DNA of 64,000 bases from Coraliomargarita algicola (lineage in GTDB: Bacteria; Verrucomicrobiota; Verrucomicrobiia; Opitutales; Coraliomargaritaceae). The position numbers and the translations under genes are program-made. The notes under the pieces are model-generated. The model saw only the letters and a list, made by a program, of their open reading frames with translations, ran no database searches and had not been told where the DNA came from. The DNA is taken from positions 2,817,001-2,881,000 of the forward strand of contig NZ_CP138858.1 of the NCBI RefSeq assembly GCF_033878955.1, written 5' to 3'. Below are positions 54,996 to 63,637 of this stretch, piece by piece; the first letter of the stretch is position 1; every line of letters starts with the position of its first letter.

Positions 54996-55108
54996 AAGCT
55001 AAGCTTAAGGTAGGCAAAACTTATAATAATGTCAAACAAGGCCAACGACTTAGTGAGCACCCGCTTGGGCGCCCCCTAAAACCACAGAAAATGCCGACTC
55101 CTCATCGC

Positions 55109-56131
55109 TTAAAATAGCTCTTTTTGAGTGGCTCCTTTGTTCTCCACAAAACCCTCACGCTCGTCCTCATCATGCAAATGCCTAGGTGCGCGCCTGACTT
55201 TTTCATTCAAACTGGCCTCGCATTCCGCCACAATACCCTCACAGATGGTGCGCACGTGTAGTCGTAGCCACTTCGAAGTGGTGCTATTCTCAGTGTAATC
55301 GGCAGGACCATACGCATGAATACGTCCCGCTCCCAACAAAGCATCGTTCTGCGCAAACTCAGCTTCGCTGTCGGGATTAAAGACCGCAAAGGCCTTGCCT
55401 CCATTACTTTTCACCACCGAAAACACAGGCACATCACTGGGGCCGTCCGCGGTGTATATCATCCGGTCAATCGGCACACGACGATCGACTCGATCCATCG
55501 ACGCATTGACGTCGATCTGCGGATTCTTGTTACAGCCCTTATTGATCTCAAAAATGAAACGTGTCTTAATGGTATTATCAACGATTGTGCCAATCTGACT
55601 AATCTCAAACTCCATGTGGAGTGGTAACTCATTTTGAGTTGAATAATTCGGGGGCAGGGGAGCTTCAATGAATTCACAGCCGAAAATCCCATCCACATAA
55701 GGTGCTATCAAACTGCCCTTGATCATCTCCGCTAAGCCTGTGCTGATAATATAGTGCTCCAGCTTGATATTGTGCTTCTTATACTCAGGACGTGACTCGA
55801 CCACCGCTTGCAAACGCGTGAACAAATCAGGCAGCCCTGGATAAAAACGTAACTCCTTGCCCAACTCGCGCAATCGTTGATTGGTTAAGCCTTTTAAGCA
55901 GCCATTCTTCACAAAACTGATCAAGTGATTTAGATAAATGGTATCCTGCGAAACTCGCGTCCCACGCTTCGCATAAATATCGGGCAGCGCATTGACCTCT
56001 TTCCAAAACTGCTCTTCGTCGATACCAAAGGTCTCGAAAATAGGTGCCTGCATGTAGCCAGGAATGAGCGTCTTGTCAAAATCCCAGATACAAGCGACAA
56101 TGTTTTGGCGATGAAGGTTCTTTTTCGTCAT
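55109..56131 (-). CDS. HAD-superfamily hydrolase
   Basis: 340 residues from the ATG at 56131 (MTKKNLHRQNIVACIWDFDKTLIPGYM). Motif I is DFDKT; motif II is the Ser/Thr of IISTGLAE; the later conserved Asp is in YTADGPSDVPVFSVVK. This fits a large-cap phosphatase or phosphoserine phosphatase-like enzyme; the substrate is unknown. Divergent from prfA with 72 bases between starts. Confidence 0.85.
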   Translation of the reverse strand: MTKKNLHRQNIVACIWDFDKTLIPGYMQAPIFETFGIDEEQFWKEVNALPDIYAKRGTRVSQDTIYLNHLISFVKNGCLKGLTNQRLRELGKELRFYPGLPDLFTRLQAVVESRPEYKKHNIKLEHYIISTGLAEMIKGSLIAPYVDGIFGCEFIEAPLPPNYSTQNELPLHMEFEISQIGTIVDNTIKTRFIFEINKGCNKNPQIDVNASMDRVDRRVPIDRMIYTADGPSDVPVFSVVKSNGGKAFAVFNPDSEAEFAQNDALLGAGRIHAYGPADYTENSTTSKWLRLHVRTICEGIVAECEASLNEKVRRAPRHLHDEDEREGFVENKGATQKELF

Positions 56132-56203
56132 TGCAGGTAGAACTCGACTGTTGTGATCTATGTCATTCACTGCAACGCATAATTCAATAGCAGTATTTTT
56201 CCC

Positions 56204-57292
56204 ATGCACAAAATTCCCGACATCGCACCTTTCCGTAAAAAGCTCGACGAGCTAAACGACCAGATGGCCGCCCCAGATTTTTATTCTGACCAGCGACGCG
56301 CCGCCGACATCTCGCGCGAACAAGTGCGGCTAAGCACCTTGGTCGAAAAATTCGAAGCTTGGCACAGCACGGTGCAACAACTCAAAGAGAACAAGGCCAT
56401 GGCCGAGGACGAATCCGTCGACGAAGAACTACGCGAGATGGCTCAGGAGGAGCTTGAAAGCCTAGCCGCTCAACGCGACAAGCTAGCCAACGACGTGCTC
56501 CGCTTTATGATTCCGCCCGATGCCACCGACAGCCGTAACTCGGTGATGGAAATCCGCGGGGGCGCTGGAGGCGACGAGGCCAACATCTTTGCGGGCGATC
56601 TATTCCGTATGTATAGCCGCTACGCCGAAACACGCGGCTGGCGCGTCGAAGTCATGAGCTCCAGCCCCGCAGATGTCGGGGGCTTCAAAGAAATCATCTT
56701 CATGATGACTGGTGAGGAAGCTTACAAATATCTCAAATTCGAGAGTGGGGTGCATCGCGTGCAACGCGTGCCCGCCACCGAAACCCAGGGACGCATCCAC
56801 ACCTCCACCGCGACGGTGGCCGTGCTGCCGGAAGCCCAAGAGGTGGACGTCGAACTCAACATGAATGATCTCGATATCTCCACCATGCGCGCCAGTGGGG
56901 CAGGGGGCCAACACGTGAACACCACCGACTCTGCGGTCATGATGGTGCACAAGCCCACCGGTGTCACCGTCTACTGCGCCGATGAACGCTCCCAAATTAA
57001 AAATCGTGCCAAGGCCTTAACCGTCATGCGCTCCCGCCTGCTCAAGGCGAAGGAGGAAGAAGAGCACGCCAAATACGCCGCCGAGCGTAAGGGCCAAATC
57101 GGAACCGGCGACCGCTCCGAGCGCATTCGCACCTACAATTACCCACAAGGACGCCTCACCGACCACCGCATCGGCCTAAGCCTTTCCCTACCCACAGTGG
57201 TGGACGGCGATCTCGACGACCTGATCGATGCATTGCAAAATTACGATTACGAAGCGCGCATTCAGAACTTACTTGATCAGCAGACCGCATAA
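56204..57292 (+). CDS. prfA: Peptide chain release factor 1
   Basis: 362 residues. GGQ is at 234-236 (ASGAGGQHVNTTDSAVMMVH), upstream domain 2/3 has EIRGGAGGDEANIFAGDLFRMY, and GVHRVQRVPATETQGRIHTSTATVAV. It recognises UAA/UAG and triggers peptide release. Followed after 92 bases by prmC, the methyltransferase that modifies the GGQ glutamine. Confidence 0.97.
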   Translation: MHKIPDIAPFRKKLDELNDQMAAPDFYSDQRRAADISREQVRLSTLVEKFEAWHSTVQQLKENKAMAEDESVDEELREMAQEELESLAAQRDKLANDVLRFMIPPDATDSRNSVMEIRGGAGGDEANIFAGDLFRMYSRYAETRGWRVEVMSSSPADVGGFKEIIFMMTGEEAYKYLKFESGVHRVQRVPATETQGRIHTSTATVAVLPEAQEVDVELNMNDLDISTMRASGAGGQHVNTTDSAVMMVHKPTGVTVYCADERSQIKNRAKALTVMRSRLLKAKEEEEHAKYAAERKGQIGTGDRSERIRTYNYPQGRLTDHRIGLSLSLPTVVDGDLDDLIDALQNYDYEARIQNLLDQQTA

Positions 57293-57384
57293 CACGAACT
57301 TTAAATGCAGCTCTTGAAGAAGGATCAAATTCTACGCGCGCTCCACCGATTAGGCGAAGTTGCCAAATCAACAGCCCACACGAC

Positions 57385-58224
57385 ATGCTAAGCATCCGAG
57401 AAATCAAAGCGCGCACGGAAACCTTTTTCAAAGAGAAGGGCGTGCCCAATGCGAAGCTCGATACCGACATCTTAATCGCACATTCACTCGGAATGAAGCG
57501 CCTCGAGCTCTATCTCGATCTCGATCGCCCGCTGACCGAAGCGCAGCTGTCCGCACTGCGCCCCTTGGTCAAGCGACGCGCCAATCGCGAACCGCTACAG
57601 TATATTGTCGGCAATACCGACTTTTATGGTCTGCAGCTCAAAGTGGATCGACGCGCGCTCATCCCGCGCCACGAAACCGAAGAACTGATCGAGCTCATCG
57701 TCGAACGCCTCCAGGCCACGCCACAGCGTATCCTGGATTTGGGCACCGGCAGTGGGGCACTTGCCCTCGCGCTAGCCACCCAATATCCGGAAGCCCAGGT
57801 CGTAGCCGTCGACCAAAGCACAGAAGCTCTGGAGCTCGCCCGCGAAAATGCCAGCGCGCTGGAGCTCAACGAGCGCGTTCAGTTTCTCGCAGGTAGTTGG
57901 TGGACCCCGCTGATGTCCGAAAGTCCTTTCGATCTCATCGTCTCCAACCCTCCGTACCTAACCGAAGCAGAAATGCAGACCGCGGAACCAGAAGTCATCC
58001 AACACGAACCACACAGCGCCCTGGTTGCTGGCACCGACGGACTCGACGATTTCCGTGTCCTACTCGAAGGGGCCCCGAAGTTTCTTGCTCCCGGAGGCTT
58101 ACTGGCGATGGAAACCGGCATCGCACAAAGCGAAGCGCTCAGCGAGATGGCCCAATTAGCCGGCCTGCAAGGTCAAAGCATCGAAGACCTCAGCGGCCGC
58201 CCCCGCTTCTTCTTCGCTTCATAA
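57385..58224 (+). CDS. prmC: Release factor glutamine methyltransferase
   Basis: 279 residues. The N-terminal helical bundle is followed by the Rossmann-type methyltransferase domain (RILDLGTGSGALALALA) and the NPPY motif at residues 188-191 (FDLIVSNPPYLTEAEM). Family blocks RREPLQYIVG and ALIPRHETEELIEL are present with small changes. It N5-methylates the GGQ glutamine of RF1/RF2. Tandem with prfA, as in many bacteria. Confidence 0.94.
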   Translation: MLSIREIKARTETFFKEKGVPNAKLDTDILIAHSLGMKRLELYLDLDRPLTEAQLSALRPLVKRRANREPLQYIVGNTDFYGLQLKVDRRALIPRHETEELIELIVERLQATPQRILDLGTGSGALALALATQYPEAQVVAVDQSTEALELARENASALELNERVQFLAGSWWTPLMSESPFDLIVSNPPYLTEAEMQTAEPEVIQHEPHSALVAGTDGLDDFRVLLEGAPKFLAPGGLLAMETGIAQSEALSEMAQLAGLQGQSIEDLSGRPRFFFAS

Positions 58225-58261
58225 GTTGAATTATCAACAAAGCCTCGCTACCATACGAGTC

Positions 58262-59143
58262 ATGAAAGATAAAAAAATCGGATTCGTTGGCCTAGGCCGC
58301 ATGGGTGGTAATATGGCTCGCTGCCTCAATGACAAAGGCTACAAGATCACCGCGCTCTACGACATCAACAAAAATGTCGCCACCGAGCTCGCCCAAGAAG
58401 TCGACGCGACCGCGTATCAAACGCTCGCCGAAGTCACCGCCCATGCGGACATCATTCTGACTGTCGTGACCAACGATGCCGCAATGCACGCCATATTCTT
58501 CGGCGAAGACAACCTCCTCACCGGCGCCGAAGGACGCACCTTCATCAACTGCGCCACCCTCACACCCGCCCTGCATGGTAAGCTCGAAGCCAACGCCGCA
58601 CAAGTCGGTGCCAAATGCCTCGAAGCCTGCATGGCCTCCAGCATCCCACAGGCACGCAAGGGCGAACTCTTCCTCATGGTCGGTGGTGATGAAGCCGAAT
58701 TCAAAGCCAACAAAGCTCTGCTCGACGACCTAAGCAAAGCGCTTCACTACGTCGGCCCCGCCGGTAAAGCCTCCGAGGTCAAAGCACTCGTCAACATGGT
58801 CATGAACATCAACACCGCCGCCCTCGCCGAAGGCCTCGGCATCGGTGACGCCCTCGGCCTCGACCTCAAAATGCTCTGCGATATCTTTAGCCAGACCGGA
58901 GCCAACTCGCGCGTGCTTGAGACCGATGCCGAAGACATGATTCTCCGCGATCACGACTGCTACTTCTCCGCCGCACACGCCGCCAAAGACTCCGGCATCG
59001 CACTCGGCCTCGCCGCCAATGCCGGCATCAACGCCCCCCTAGCGCAAGCCACTTTCGAGCAATACACCAAGCTCACCGAAATGGGCAAAGGCGAACTCGA
59101 CAAGTCCGGCATCGCCGAACTCACCTTCAAAGGCCGCATCTAA
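58262..59143 (+). CDS. NAD(P)-dependent beta-hydroxyacid dehydrogenase family protein
   Basis: 293 residues from the ATG at 58262. The Rossmann motif is IGFVGLGRMGGNMARCL, with substrate loop CMASSIPQARKGELFLMVGGD and catalytic-Lys region GPAGKASEVKALVNMVMN. It matches the 3-hydroxyisobutyrate/6-phosphogluconate-like dehydrogenases (also glyoxylate reductase GLYR). Substrate not assignable. A REP element starts 6 bases after its stop. Confidence 0.85.
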   Translation: MKDKKIGFVGLGRMGGNMARCLNDKGYKITALYDINKNVATELAQEVDATAYQTLAEVTAHADIILTVVTNDAAMHAIFFGEDNLLTGAEGRTFINCATLTPALHGKLEANAAQVGAKCLEACMASSIPQARKGELFLMVGGDEAEFKANKALLDDLSKALHYVGPAGKASEVKALVNMVMNINTAALAEGLGIGDALGLDLKMLCDIFSQTGANSRVLETDAEDMILRDHDCYFSAAHAAKDSGIALGLAANAGINAPLAQATFEQYTKLTEMGKGELDKSGIAELTFKGRI

Positions 59144-59149
59144 AAAAAC

Positions 59150-59221
59150 GTAGGGGCGCCATTTATGACGCCCGCCGAAGCTAAGCCAGAACACCGCGGG
59201 CGTCACAAGTGACGCCCCAAC
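59150..59221. repeat. REP-like palindromic repeat, two-arm copy
   Basis: The left arm 59150-59175 begins GTAGGGGCGCCATTTATGAC. The right arm 59196-59221 begins GCGGGCGTCACAAGTGACG and ends GCCCCAAC. A 20-base spacer separates them. It is the same family as the copy at 17621 and likewise lies within 10 bases of a stop codon. Confidence 0.85.
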
Positions 59222-59227
59222 TTCCCA

Positions 59228-59971
59228 ATGAATCAAACAATCCAAAATTCCCTCGGCGAAACGCTCGACTACAGCTTCGCCCCCGGCAACTCCGACACCG
59301 CAAAAAACGACTGGCTGGTCATTCTCGGCCACGGCGTCACCGGCAATAAAGATCGCCCCCTCATTGTCGATACCGCCAAGGCACTCAATGCCGCAGGTTT
59401 TGACACCCTACGCTTCTCCTTCGCTGGCAATGGCGACTCACAAGGTGACTTCCGAGACGCCACCATCTCCAAAGAAGTCGGCGACCTCGCATCAATCCTC
59501 GACGCCGTCACCAGCTCGTATTCAAAAATCGCCTACATCGGCCATAGCATGGGCGGCGCTGTCGGCGTCATCCAAGCCTCGCGTGATGCACGCATCAACG
59601 CACTCGTGTCACTCGCTGGCATGGTCGATACCAAAACTTTTGCGCAAACCGAGTTCGGCCAAGAAACACCAGACCAAGGTTTGATGTGGGACGAAGCAAG
59701 CTGCCCACTCTCCGCAAAGTTTATGCACGACCTCTGCCATACCATCGACAACGTCGCCCCACTGGCCGAAATGATTCATGCCCCTTGGCTGCTCTTACAC
59801 GGCACCAGCGACGATGTCGTAAGCCCCCAAGACACCGACCTCGTCCAAAGCTTAAAAGGCGACAGCGTCAAAGTCATACGCATAGACGGAGCCGACCACA
59901 GTTTCAATCAAGCCGAACATAAAATTCAAATGACTCAAGCCGTCGTCGACTGGCTCAACAATCAGGTCTAA
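59228..59971 (+). CDS. Alpha/beta hydrolase
   Basis: 247 residues. The oxyanion region is ILGHGVTGNKD, the nucleophile elbow is GHSMGGAVG (Ser), Asp is in TSDDVVSPQDT and His in GADHSF, so the triad is complete. Resembles serine aminopeptidase-type esterases. Substrate unknown. Convergent with the TetR gene, with a 17-base overlap of the two ends. Confidence 0.85.
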   Translation: MNQTIQNSLGETLDYSFAPGNSDTAKNDWLVILGHGVTGNKDRPLIVDTAKALNAAGFDTLRFSFAGNGDSQGDFRDATISKEVGDLASILDAVTSSYSKIAYIGHSMGGAVGVIQASRDARINALVSLAGMVDTKTFAQTEFGQETPDQGLMWDEASCPLSAKFMHDLCHTIDNVAPLAEMIHAPWLLLHGTSDDVVSPQDTDLVQSLKGDSVKVIRIDGADHSFNQAEHKIQMTQAVVDWLNNQV

Positions 59972-60527
59972 CTCCACACAACTGCTCCGCAGCCGCCAAG
60001 CCATCTTCAAACGGCCAAGTCGCTTTAAGATTCTGAGCTTCAGTCATCGCGCCCGAATAGAGTAAAAACACCGCGGTTCCAAGACGTTGAGCATCCTTTG
60101 CATCCACCAGTGTGCCCACCAACTCAATGAAAAATTTACGCTGAGCACGCTTATATTGATCAATCAAATAAGCCATTTCCGGCTCAGCTTCCGCATCAAT
60201 ACAAGCCGCTGTATTTGCAAACTGACACGCCCGCCAGCCGTTCGCCTCCACCCAGCTGCGCATCGAGAAAAAATACTTTTTCAAGCGACGCTCCCGCTCC
60301 CCTGGCCGCTCCATAAAAGTCTCATGCATGATCCGCATGCGCTTCGTTAAACGTTCCAACCAAGCCTGACCCAAGGCAGACTTATCACTGTAAGCACGGT
60401 AAAATTCTGATTTCGGCAATCCACTTGCGGCAATCACCTCTTCAATGGAAACAGAGCTATAGCCTTTACGATGAAAAAGCTCGCCAGCTTTCGCCAAAAT
60501 GATTTCGCGTGGTGGAATATCGGACAT
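59955..60527 (-). CDS. TetR-family transcriptional regulator
   Basis: 190 residues. The N-terminal HTH is AGELFHRKGYSSVSIEEVIAASGLPKSEFYRAYSDKSAL; the C-terminal ligand domain has a TetR_C pattern (ACQFANTAACIDAEAEPEMAYLI). I chose the ATG at 60527 (MSDIPPREIIL). A palindrome 19 bases upstream is a candidate autoregulatory operator. The regulated genes and ligand are unknown. Confidence 0.88.
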   Translation of the reverse strand: MSDIPPREIILAKAGELFHRKGYSSVSIEEVIAASGLPKSEFYRAYSDKSALGQAWLERLTKRMRIMHETFMERPGERERRLKKYFFSMRSWVEANGWRACQFANTAACIDAEAEPEMAYLIDQYKRAQRKFFIELVGTLVDAKDAQRLGTAVFLLYSGAMTEAQNLKATWPFEDGLAAAEQLCGVRPDC

Positions 60528-60545
60528 ATACCTGCACCACATATT

Positions 60546-60556
60546 GCTAGTCTAGC
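60546..60556. promoter_or_regulatory. Short palindrome upstream of the TetR gene
   Basis: GCTAGTCTAGC is a perfect dyad around a central T, 19-29 bases before the TetR start codon. Short for a TetR operator but in the expected place. Confidence 0.35.
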
Positions 60557-60636
60557 GTGGTCAAGAAGACACCCGAACAACTATTTCTTTTAAAAATTCC
60601 TTACATGTTTTTAACATCCAAAGAGTCGCAGTTGAA

Positions 60637-60655
60637 ACCCAACTGCACTCCGCCT
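60637..60655. other. Perfect 7-bp hairpin in the TetR-miaB gap
   Basis: GCAGTTG-AAACC-CAACTGC can fold into a stem with a 5-base loop. It has no T-run. Possible operator or small structured leader; nothing else is recognised in this 230-base gap. Confidence 0.3.
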
Positions 60656-60757
60656 ACAAATTAATACAACTAAAACATAATCGTAAAATCAGGAGAATAG
60701 CCGTTCTCGCTTTCAATATTTACAACACAGCACATCTCAGCATGCTCCGCCCTTCTT

Positions 60758-62131
60758 ATGAACCGAGTCTATATCAAAACCTACGGCTGCCAAATGAACG
60801 AACGCGACTCCGATGCGGTCGCAGCGATGCTTCGTGGCAAAGGATATTCACTCGTCGATAACGAATTCGATGCCGACGTCGTGCTCCTCAACACCTGCAG
60901 TGTACGCGACCAGGCCGAGCAAAAAGCCATCGGCAAGGCTGGGCACCTGGCCAAGCGCAAACGCAAAGACCCCAACTTTATCCTAGGCATCATGGGCTGC
61001 ATGGCCCAAAACCGCGGCGACGAACTCGTCGACAAACTACCCGACCTCGACCTCGTCGTCGGCACACAAAAATTTCACCGCGTACCCGAGCACCTCGATT
61101 CCATGATCGCCACGCTCCAAGGCCAAGGGCCGCGCCCCGACACCATTGTCGACCTCGCCGAAGAGCTCGACTCGCAGAACACCATTAAGTCACACGTTGA
61201 TGACAAGCTGCAAGTCACCGCCTTCGTCAGCATCATGCAAGGCTGCAACATGAAGTGCTCCTACTGCATCGTGCCCAAGACCCGCGGTGCCGAGCGCGCC
61301 CGCCCCATGGATGAGATCGTCAAAGAAATCAAAGAACTCGCAGCCAAAGGCACCCGCGAGGTCACCCTACTCGGGCAAATCGTCAATCAATACGGCATCC
61401 GCGAATTTCCCTTCGTCGACAAAAAGAGCCCCTTCGTGCAACTCCTAGAGAAAGTGCACGAGATCGATGGCATCGAGCGCATCCGTTTCACCAGCCCGCA
61501 CCCAGTCGGCTTCAAAGACGACCTCATCGAATGCTACGGCCGTCTGCCCAAGCTCTGCGAGTATTTACACTTCCCCATGCAAAGTGGCAGCGACCGCATA
61601 CTCAAAGCCATGCGGCGCCCCTACAGCATCGAAAAATTTCGCAGCATCATCAAAAAGATGCGCGCCGTGCGCCCCGACATGTATATTTCCACAGATGTCA
61701 TCGTCGGCTTCCCCGGAGAGACCGAAGAAGACTTCGAGCTCACCCGCAAGCACTTCGAAGAAATCGGCTTCGACATGGCTTATTTGTTTAAATACAGCGT
61801 GCGTCCCGACACCACCGCCGAGCCCCTCGGCGACCCCGTCACCAAAGAGCAAAAAGAAGAGCGCAATCAGATCCTGCTGGAGATCCTCGGTAAACGCTCC
61901 CTAGAGCGCAACCAAGCCCTAGTCGGCACCGTCGAAGAAGTCCTCTTTGAAGGCCCCGCCAAAAAAGGCGAAAACATGTTCCTAGGCCGCACCCGCGGCA
62001 ACCGCGTCGTATTAGTCAAAGCTAGCCCCCGACTAGTCGGGCAATTCGCCCCCGTAAAATTCGAACGCGCCACCGCCAGCACCCTCTTCGGCGAGCTAGT
62101 GCTCGAAGGCGTCGAAGCGCAAAGCGCCTAA
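60758..62131 (+). CDS. miaB: tRNA-2-methylthio-N6-dimethylallyladenosine synthase
   Basis: 457 residues. The N-terminal UPF0004 domain has three cluster Cys (YGCQMNERDS, LLNTCSVR, MGCMAQ). The radical-SAM motif is CNMKCSYCIVPKTRG. A TRAM domain closes the protein (GTVEEVLFEGPAKKG...GQFAPVKFERATAS). It adds methylthio groups to i6A37 in tRNAs. A hairpin lies about 120 bases upstream (GCAGTTG/CAACTGC) of unknown role. Confidence 0.96.
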   Translation: MNRVYIKTYGCQMNERDSDAVAAMLRGKGYSLVDNEFDADVVLLNTCSVRDQAEQKAIGKAGHLAKRKRKDPNFILGIMGCMAQNRGDELVDKLPDLDLVVGTQKFHRVPEHLDSMIATLQGQGPRPDTIVDLAEELDSQNTIKSHVDDKLQVTAFVSIMQGCNMKCSYCIVPKTRGAERARPMDEIVKEIKELAAKGTREVTLLGQIVNQYGIREFPFVDKKSPFVQLLEKVHEIDGIERIRFTSPHPVGFKDDLIECYGRLPKLCEYLHFPMQSGSDRILKAMRRPYSIEKFRSIIKKMRAVRPDMYISTDVIVGFPGETEEDFELTRKHFEEIGFDMAYLFKYSVRPDTTAEPLGDPVTKEQKEERNQILLEILGKRSLERNQALVGTVEEVLFEGPAKKGENMFLGRTRGNRVVLVKASPRLVGQFAPVKFERATASTLFGELVLEGVEAQSA

Positions 62132-62238
62132 ACACCCATGCCAAAAGTCTCCACTCAATATTTCTCAACCTCTATTTTATAGACCTGTCCCTTATATTGA
62201 GGCTTGTAATTAGATAATTAAAAGAGCACTATCTTATT

Positions 62239-63219
62239 ATGCGAACGAAACGGATCACGGCTCAAGGCACGGGGATTTACCATTGTATGTCCCGCACTGT
62301 GAACGGGCAGGCGCTTTTTAAACTGAGAGAAATGGAGGTCTTGCGAAAGATGATCCATCAGGTCGCAGATTTTTCGGGCGTCGAAGTGCTTACTTATTGC
62401 CTGATGAACAATCACTTCCATGTGCTGGTTCGTGTCTGTCCGGAAGCTAAGGTCTCCGACTCGGAACTGATGCGACGCTATCGGGTGCTCTATGCGAAGC
62501 CTTCCTTATATCAAACCGTTTCTGTGATGGAGCAGGAATTAAGAGATGGGGGAGCGGAGGCGGACTTGATTCGACAAAAGCTGCTGGCTCGCATGAATGA
62601 CGTCTCGGCCTTCATGAAAACCTTAAAACAACGCTTTTCAACTTGGTTTAACAAGACCCATGAGCGCTTTGGGCCCTTATGGGCGGATCGCTTTAAAAGT
62701 GTTTTGGTCGAGGGTAAGGGCAACGCGCTGCTGACCATGGCGGCCTATATTGACTTGAATCCTGTGCGAGCGGGACTGGTGAAAGACCCGAAAGATTATC
62801 GTTTCTGCGGCTATGCGGAAGCAGTCAGTGGACAACAAAAGGCTCAGCGAGCGTTGAAGTTTCTGACTTTCGGAGCATATGAAGCTTCTAGTAATGAGGC
62901 ACTTGCGACCTACCGTGAACTGCTCTTTGGCAAAGGTAGTGCGGCTGTGGAACATGCGGCAAACATCGACCGCAAGGCGGCGGTGCGTGTATTGGAAAAG
63001 CAGCAAGGTGTCTTGCCGAATGCGGTGCTGCTGCGATGTCGTATCCGCTACTTTACGGAAGGTGCTGTGCTGGGCTCGCGCGAGTTTGTGCAGTCGCATG
63101 CAGAGCACTGGAAACGTAGCACAGGGCGCAAACATCCTATAAAACCATCAACTATACAAATGAAAGATAATGAAGCTCTGACTGTGATGAAGCTTTTACG
63201 CGGTAAGGCTTACTCTTAA
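62239..63219 (+). CDS. REP-associated tyrosine transposase (RAYT-like, Y1/HUH)
   Basis: 326 residues. The Y1 transposase fold has the HUH pair at H59 and H61 (CLMNNHFHVLVRV) and the catalytic Tyr at about residue 170 (MAAYIDLNPVRAGLV). The C-terminal 100 residues are the extra region typical of REP-associated (single-copy, IS200-like) enzymes. No REP arms flank the gene directly. The window contains a GTAG-headed palindromic repeat family at four places, the type of substrate these enzymes use. Start at 62239 (MRTKRITAQGTGIYHC). Confidence 0.9.
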   Translation: MRTKRITAQGTGIYHCMSRTVNGQALFKLREMEVLRKMIHQVADFSGVEVLTYCLMNNHFHVLVRVCPEAKVSDSELMRRYRVLYAKPSLYQTVSVMEQELRDGGAEADLIRQKLLARMNDVSAFMKTLKQRFSTWFNKTHERFGPLWADRFKSVLVEGKGNALLTMAAYIDLNPVRAGLVKDPKDYRFCGYAEAVSGQQKAQRALKFLTFGAYEASSNEALATYRELLFGKGSAAVEHAANIDRKAAVRVLEKQQGVLPNAVLLRCRIRYFTEGAVLGSREFVQSHAEHWKRSTGRKHPIKPSTIQMKDNEALTVMKLLRGKAYS

Positions 63220-63240
63220 TAATCAGGATCTCGAATACTA

Positions 63241-63606
63241 TCAACTTCCACAGTTACTGGGAGAATGGCCTGTTTTTAATTTATAACGACCTTCTATAAA
63301 ATCTGAAAAATAACAATTAATTCGAGGATGACTGATTGGTTTTCCGCTAGTATCTATTGCTAGGTTTGATTGCGCCACATAAGTACTTAGTCCACCACTA
63401 TCGTGGACTAAGACATGATACCAGGGCTGCTCTCGTGGAGGCTGAGTTTTATTGGATAGATACCAAGTTTCTCCAGCCATACAACGTGGATCTACAGCAA
63501 CAATGACTCCGCGATATCCGTAGATCTGATGAATCACTACTAGCCCGAGATCATAATAGATACCCGGTGCCGCTCCACCTTCCATATCTGTAAGTCCTAT
63601 CAACAC
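63241..63606 (-). CDS. hspQ: HspQ/YccV-like hemimethylated-DNA-binding domain protein
   Basis: 121 residues. The YccV-like block GLVVIHQIYGYRGVIVAVDPRC is followed by W(Y)HVLVHDSGGLSTYVAQSNL, and the end reads INCYFSDFIEGRYKL. HspQ in enteric bacteria binds DnaA and hemimethylated oriC and is a Lon specificity factor; the role outside that group is less clear. The start may be seven codons later (MEGGAAPG). Lies 31 bases downstream of ispH on the same strand. Confidence 0.85.
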   Translation of the reverse strand: MLIGLTDMEGGAAPGIYYDLGLVVIHQIYGYRGVIVAVDPRCMAGETWYLSNKTQPPREQPWYHVLVHDSGGLSTYVAQSNLAIDTSGKPISHPRINCYFSDFIEGRYKLKTGHSPSNCGS

Positions 63607-63637
63607 AGTCCTTACCTTAGTCAGCTAAAGCGAATCT

